Origin: Chamaesiphon sp. 341R_metabat_111
GTDB lineage: Bacteria > Cyanobacteriota > Cyanobacteriia > Cyanobacteriales > Chamaesiphonaceae
Length of the DNA: 64,000 nt
NCBI GenBank assembly: GCA_025351825.1
Contig: JANXVE010000023.1
Span: 29,739 to 93,738, forward strand
Reading direction: 5' to 3'
In this document: one piece after another, positions 62,301 to 64,000 of the stretch
Position numbering within the stretch: position 1 is the stretch's first letter
Layout: each line of letters opens with the position of its first letter
Program-made: the position numbers and the translations under genes
The notes under the pieces: model-generated
What the model was told of the DNA's origin: nothing
The model's input: only the letters and a program-made list of their open reading frames with translations
Databases searched by the model: none

Positions 62301-62632
62301 ATTTGCTCAACAAAATTGTCGCCCCAGAATATCGCCAACTAAACATCGAAGCACTAATGGCACTAGCCGCTTTATCCGAGCGCAATCCAGAGCTGAATAT
62401 TGAAGAACACATTGTCCTTGATGTCTTAATTGGACATGCCGTCAGACTATCCTGGCTAGATCTCAATCTCCGCAATACTAACACTAGTAATCTGGATGCC
62501 AGTGCCTTCGATCCTATTAATTACGATCGATACAAGTCCTTTGCCTGGAGTGCTTTTTATCAAAGTTCTCCCTATACCTGTGCCACTTATCTAGTTCGAT
62601 CCTTGCAATTCCTGAGTCAGTTGGCGGTTTAA
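59375..62632 (+). CDS. GH15/phosphorylase-kinase-alpha-like protein
   Basis: 1085 residues from ATG 59375; a TTG at 59336 is an alternative. The N-terminal 450 residues form an alpha/alpha barrel of the glucoamylase (GH15) type: [40 protein letters not shown], and [20 protein letters not shown], with acidic residues at the usual catalytic places. The rest (about 450-1085) resembles the C-terminal regions of phosphorylase kinase alpha/beta subunits and has no known enzymatic activity. The exact substrate in cyanobacteria is not known; glycogen metabolism is the likely area. No signal peptide. Confidence 0.85.
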   Translation: [1085 protein letters not shown]

Positions 62633-62654
62633 ATTGATGGATGGTGAATAGATT

Positions 62655-62758
62655 GTAGGTTGGGTTGAGCCTCGTTGACGTAGCCTTTCGTTGCGAAATA
62701 ACCCAACATTTTGGGGTGTTGGTGTGGATGTTGGGTTTCATTCTTCAACCCAACCTAC
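62655..62758. repeat. Inverted interspersed element (TGTAGGTTGGGTTGA family)
   Basis: Starts TGTAGGTTGGGTTGA and ends with the complement CAACCCAACCTAC; 104 bases, interior different from the copy at 41458. Lies 22 bases after the stop of the GH15-type gene. Confidence 0.8.
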
Positions 62759-62913
62759 GGATCTACGGATCTACAGATCTACTCCCAAGCCCCCACGCCC
62801 AACTTTCTCCAAAATGTCAATCTCACCCAATTTCTTGGGAATTGTAGACTTATGCATCTCTTTCCAGTTTAGATCGTCAGAAATTCATCAATCCCGTTAC
62901 GGGCAAATGTCCC

Positions 62914-63882
62914 ATGCTCATGTCAGACCAAGATTTAGAGGCTAGTTCAGGTCATCAAGTAATTACGTCGTCATCACTACAATATTCGACAACTATTACT
63001 GAATTGAGAATTGAGCAATCGCAAGTCACGCCAATATTTGTCGAAGCCACTGCAATGGCAACTCGGTTAACTAAAGCACCTGTAGCTATTTTGATGGTGA
63101 CAGGTACATCGGGCTGTCAAATTAGCTCGATCTCAGGATTGTCGAAGCTGGGACACTTATCTGCAAATCCCGATTTATTGCAAGAACTAGCTGGATTGGA
63201 GTACTGCTACGCCCAAGTGATGAGCAGTGAAAGCGGGTTTAGTGTTGCGGACTGTCATCAACATTCAGAGTTGTGTCAATTACCACTCGTGACAGTGCAT
63301 GGAATTCAGGCATACTTGGGTTTACCGATTGTCACGGCTGCCAAAGATCGGTTGGGGACGATTGCGATCCTCGACTTGAAATCCCGCCGATTTAACAATC
63401 GAGATATCGAGATACTTGAGGTAATTAGCCGTCTAGTTGCCAGTGAATTTGAGCGAAAACTGTTGAGCCAAGCTGAGTTGGATCGATCGATCGATCGTCT
63501 CCACTATGGCACAGTTCAAGGCTTCGACGATCCGCTCGCTGCTGCTGAATATGAACAGGATCGCCGCTCGAACAGCTTGCTGTCTGCGCCAGCAATCGAT
63601 CTTATCGATGTGTATGACCTGCCCACTGATTTAACCGCTCTCCAACTCGCTCTAGGCAATGAGAAGCATCAATCTATCTCAAGCGAATTACTAGCCGATC
63701 TCGCTCAAGAACTCCGTACCCCACTGACATCGATTCTCGGTATGTCAAGTGTCTTGCAGCAGGAAATCTATGGTCCATTGTGTAGCAAACAGAAAAACTA
63801 TTTAGAAATTATTTATCAAAGTGGTCAAAAATTGGTCGAGATTGTCGATCGAATTTCGACGCTGAATGAAGTCGATCGTTGA
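62914..63882 (+). CDS. GAF protein with degenerate histidine-kinase dimerisation domain
   Basis: 322 residues, ATG at 62914 (a second ATG at 62920). A GAF domain covers about 30-180 (GYQ-type ending GTIAILDLKSRRFNNRDIE, ILEVISRLVASEFE). The last 70 residues look like a HisKA two-helix domain, but the phosphoacceptor position reads LADLAQELRTPLTSILG: the His of the usual HELRTPL is Gln (about residue 265). There is no HATPase domain. It cannot be a normal kinase; it may form dimers with a real kinase or act as a pseudo-kinase sensor. The stop at 63880-63882 is clear. Confidence 0.82.
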   Translation: MLMSDQDLEASSGHQVITSSSLQYSTTITELRIEQSQVTPIFVEATAMATRLTKAPVAILMVTGTSGCQISSISGLSKLGHLSANPDLLQELAGLEYCYAQVMSSESGFSVADCHQHSELCQLPLVTVHGIQAYLGLPIVTAAKDRLGTIAILDLKSRRFNNRDIEILEVISRLVASEFERKLLSQAELDRSIDRLHYGTVQGFDDPLAAAEYEQDRRSNSLLSAPAIDLIDVYDLPTDLTALQLALGNEKHQSISSELLADLAQELRTPLTSILGMSSVLQQEIYGPLCSKQKNYLEIIYQSGQKLVEIVDRISTLNEVDR

Positions 63883-63963
63883 GAGGATCGGTAAATATCG
63901 ATAACTAGTGAGGCAGGGGCAGTATGGTAGGCTGATAACTAGTTTCACCACACTAGCCCAACT

Positions 63964-64000
63964 ATGTCATCAACTAGCACCGCCGAAATAAAGCTCCTGA
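63964..64000 (+). CDS. Start of a gene running off the window
   Basis: ATG at 63964 with an open frame to the end of the window (MSSTSTAEIKLL, 12 codons). Too short to identify. The upstream 81 bases contain no obvious terminator of the GAF gene. Confidence 0.4.
   Translation, partial: MSSTSTAEIKLL

Noticed and set aside
35225..62758. CRISPR array from the recurring hairpins
   Set aside because: Copies are single, kilobases apart, with no regular spacers and no cas genes.

Overview
The window is cyanobacterial chromosome. HIP1 octamers (GCGATCGC) are frequent. The genes include three tandem 49-residue Hli proteins, a D27/DUF4033 protein, a PATAN-REC chemotaxis cluster and a TIGR04376-type protein, and there is a cyanobacterial-type RNase P RNA carrying a heptanucleotide-repeat insertion. 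The species cannot be told from the sequence alone.

Left flank (1-4.7 kb): the end of an unknown gene, an NRPS-like A-PCP-TE protein whose adenylation domain lacks the amino-acid-anchoring Asp, and a dicarboxylate/amino-acid:cation symporter with altered cation-site motifs. Then comM begins but is cut in the middle of its ATPase domain.

Island (about 5,613-32,394; 26.8 kb): joining the two comM halves at the shared Leu codon TTG restores a continuous 509-residue ComM, so the insertion can be placed almost to the base. At the right end is a Tn554-like module (tnpA, tnpB, tnpC) on the minus strand. A dnaB-type helicase gene overlaps tnpC and appears to be part of the same operon; I regard this as the most interesting feature. 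Cargo includes a GmrSD/DUF262 protein, an XRE regulator followed by a type ISP restriction-modification enzyme, a DEDD exonuclease and a TM0106-type nuclease-helicase, a DUF4365 nuclease-like protein with a coupled partner, an excalibur-domain protein, and a tRNA-Arg(CCT)-like sequence at the left end. Decayed parts are a recD2/xseA chimera next to intact xseB, an IS1634-family transposase, a specificity-subunit-like fragment, and a small repeated gene family. Parts of the cargo (about 8.6-12.7 kb) are clearly more AT-rich than the flanks.

Middle (32.4-43.4 kb): the comM remainder, housekeeping genes (peptide deformylase, cyclophilin, rnpB, RNase III, L35, L20), a repeat-rich metzincin-type secreted protein, and a solute-binding protein. 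The intergenic regions are rich in hairpin repeats.

Right part (43.5-64 kb): a chemotaxis-like cluster in the order PATAN-REC, REC, CheW, two MCP-like proteins, CheA-REC. It is split by an NMT1-type binding lipoprotein and by an A-PCP-reductase NRPS-like gene that lies between two intrinsic terminators. After it come a D27-like carotenoid isomerase homologue, three hli genes, a large GH15/phosphorylase-kinase-like protein, a GAF protein with a degenerate histidine-kinase domain, and the first codons of another gene.
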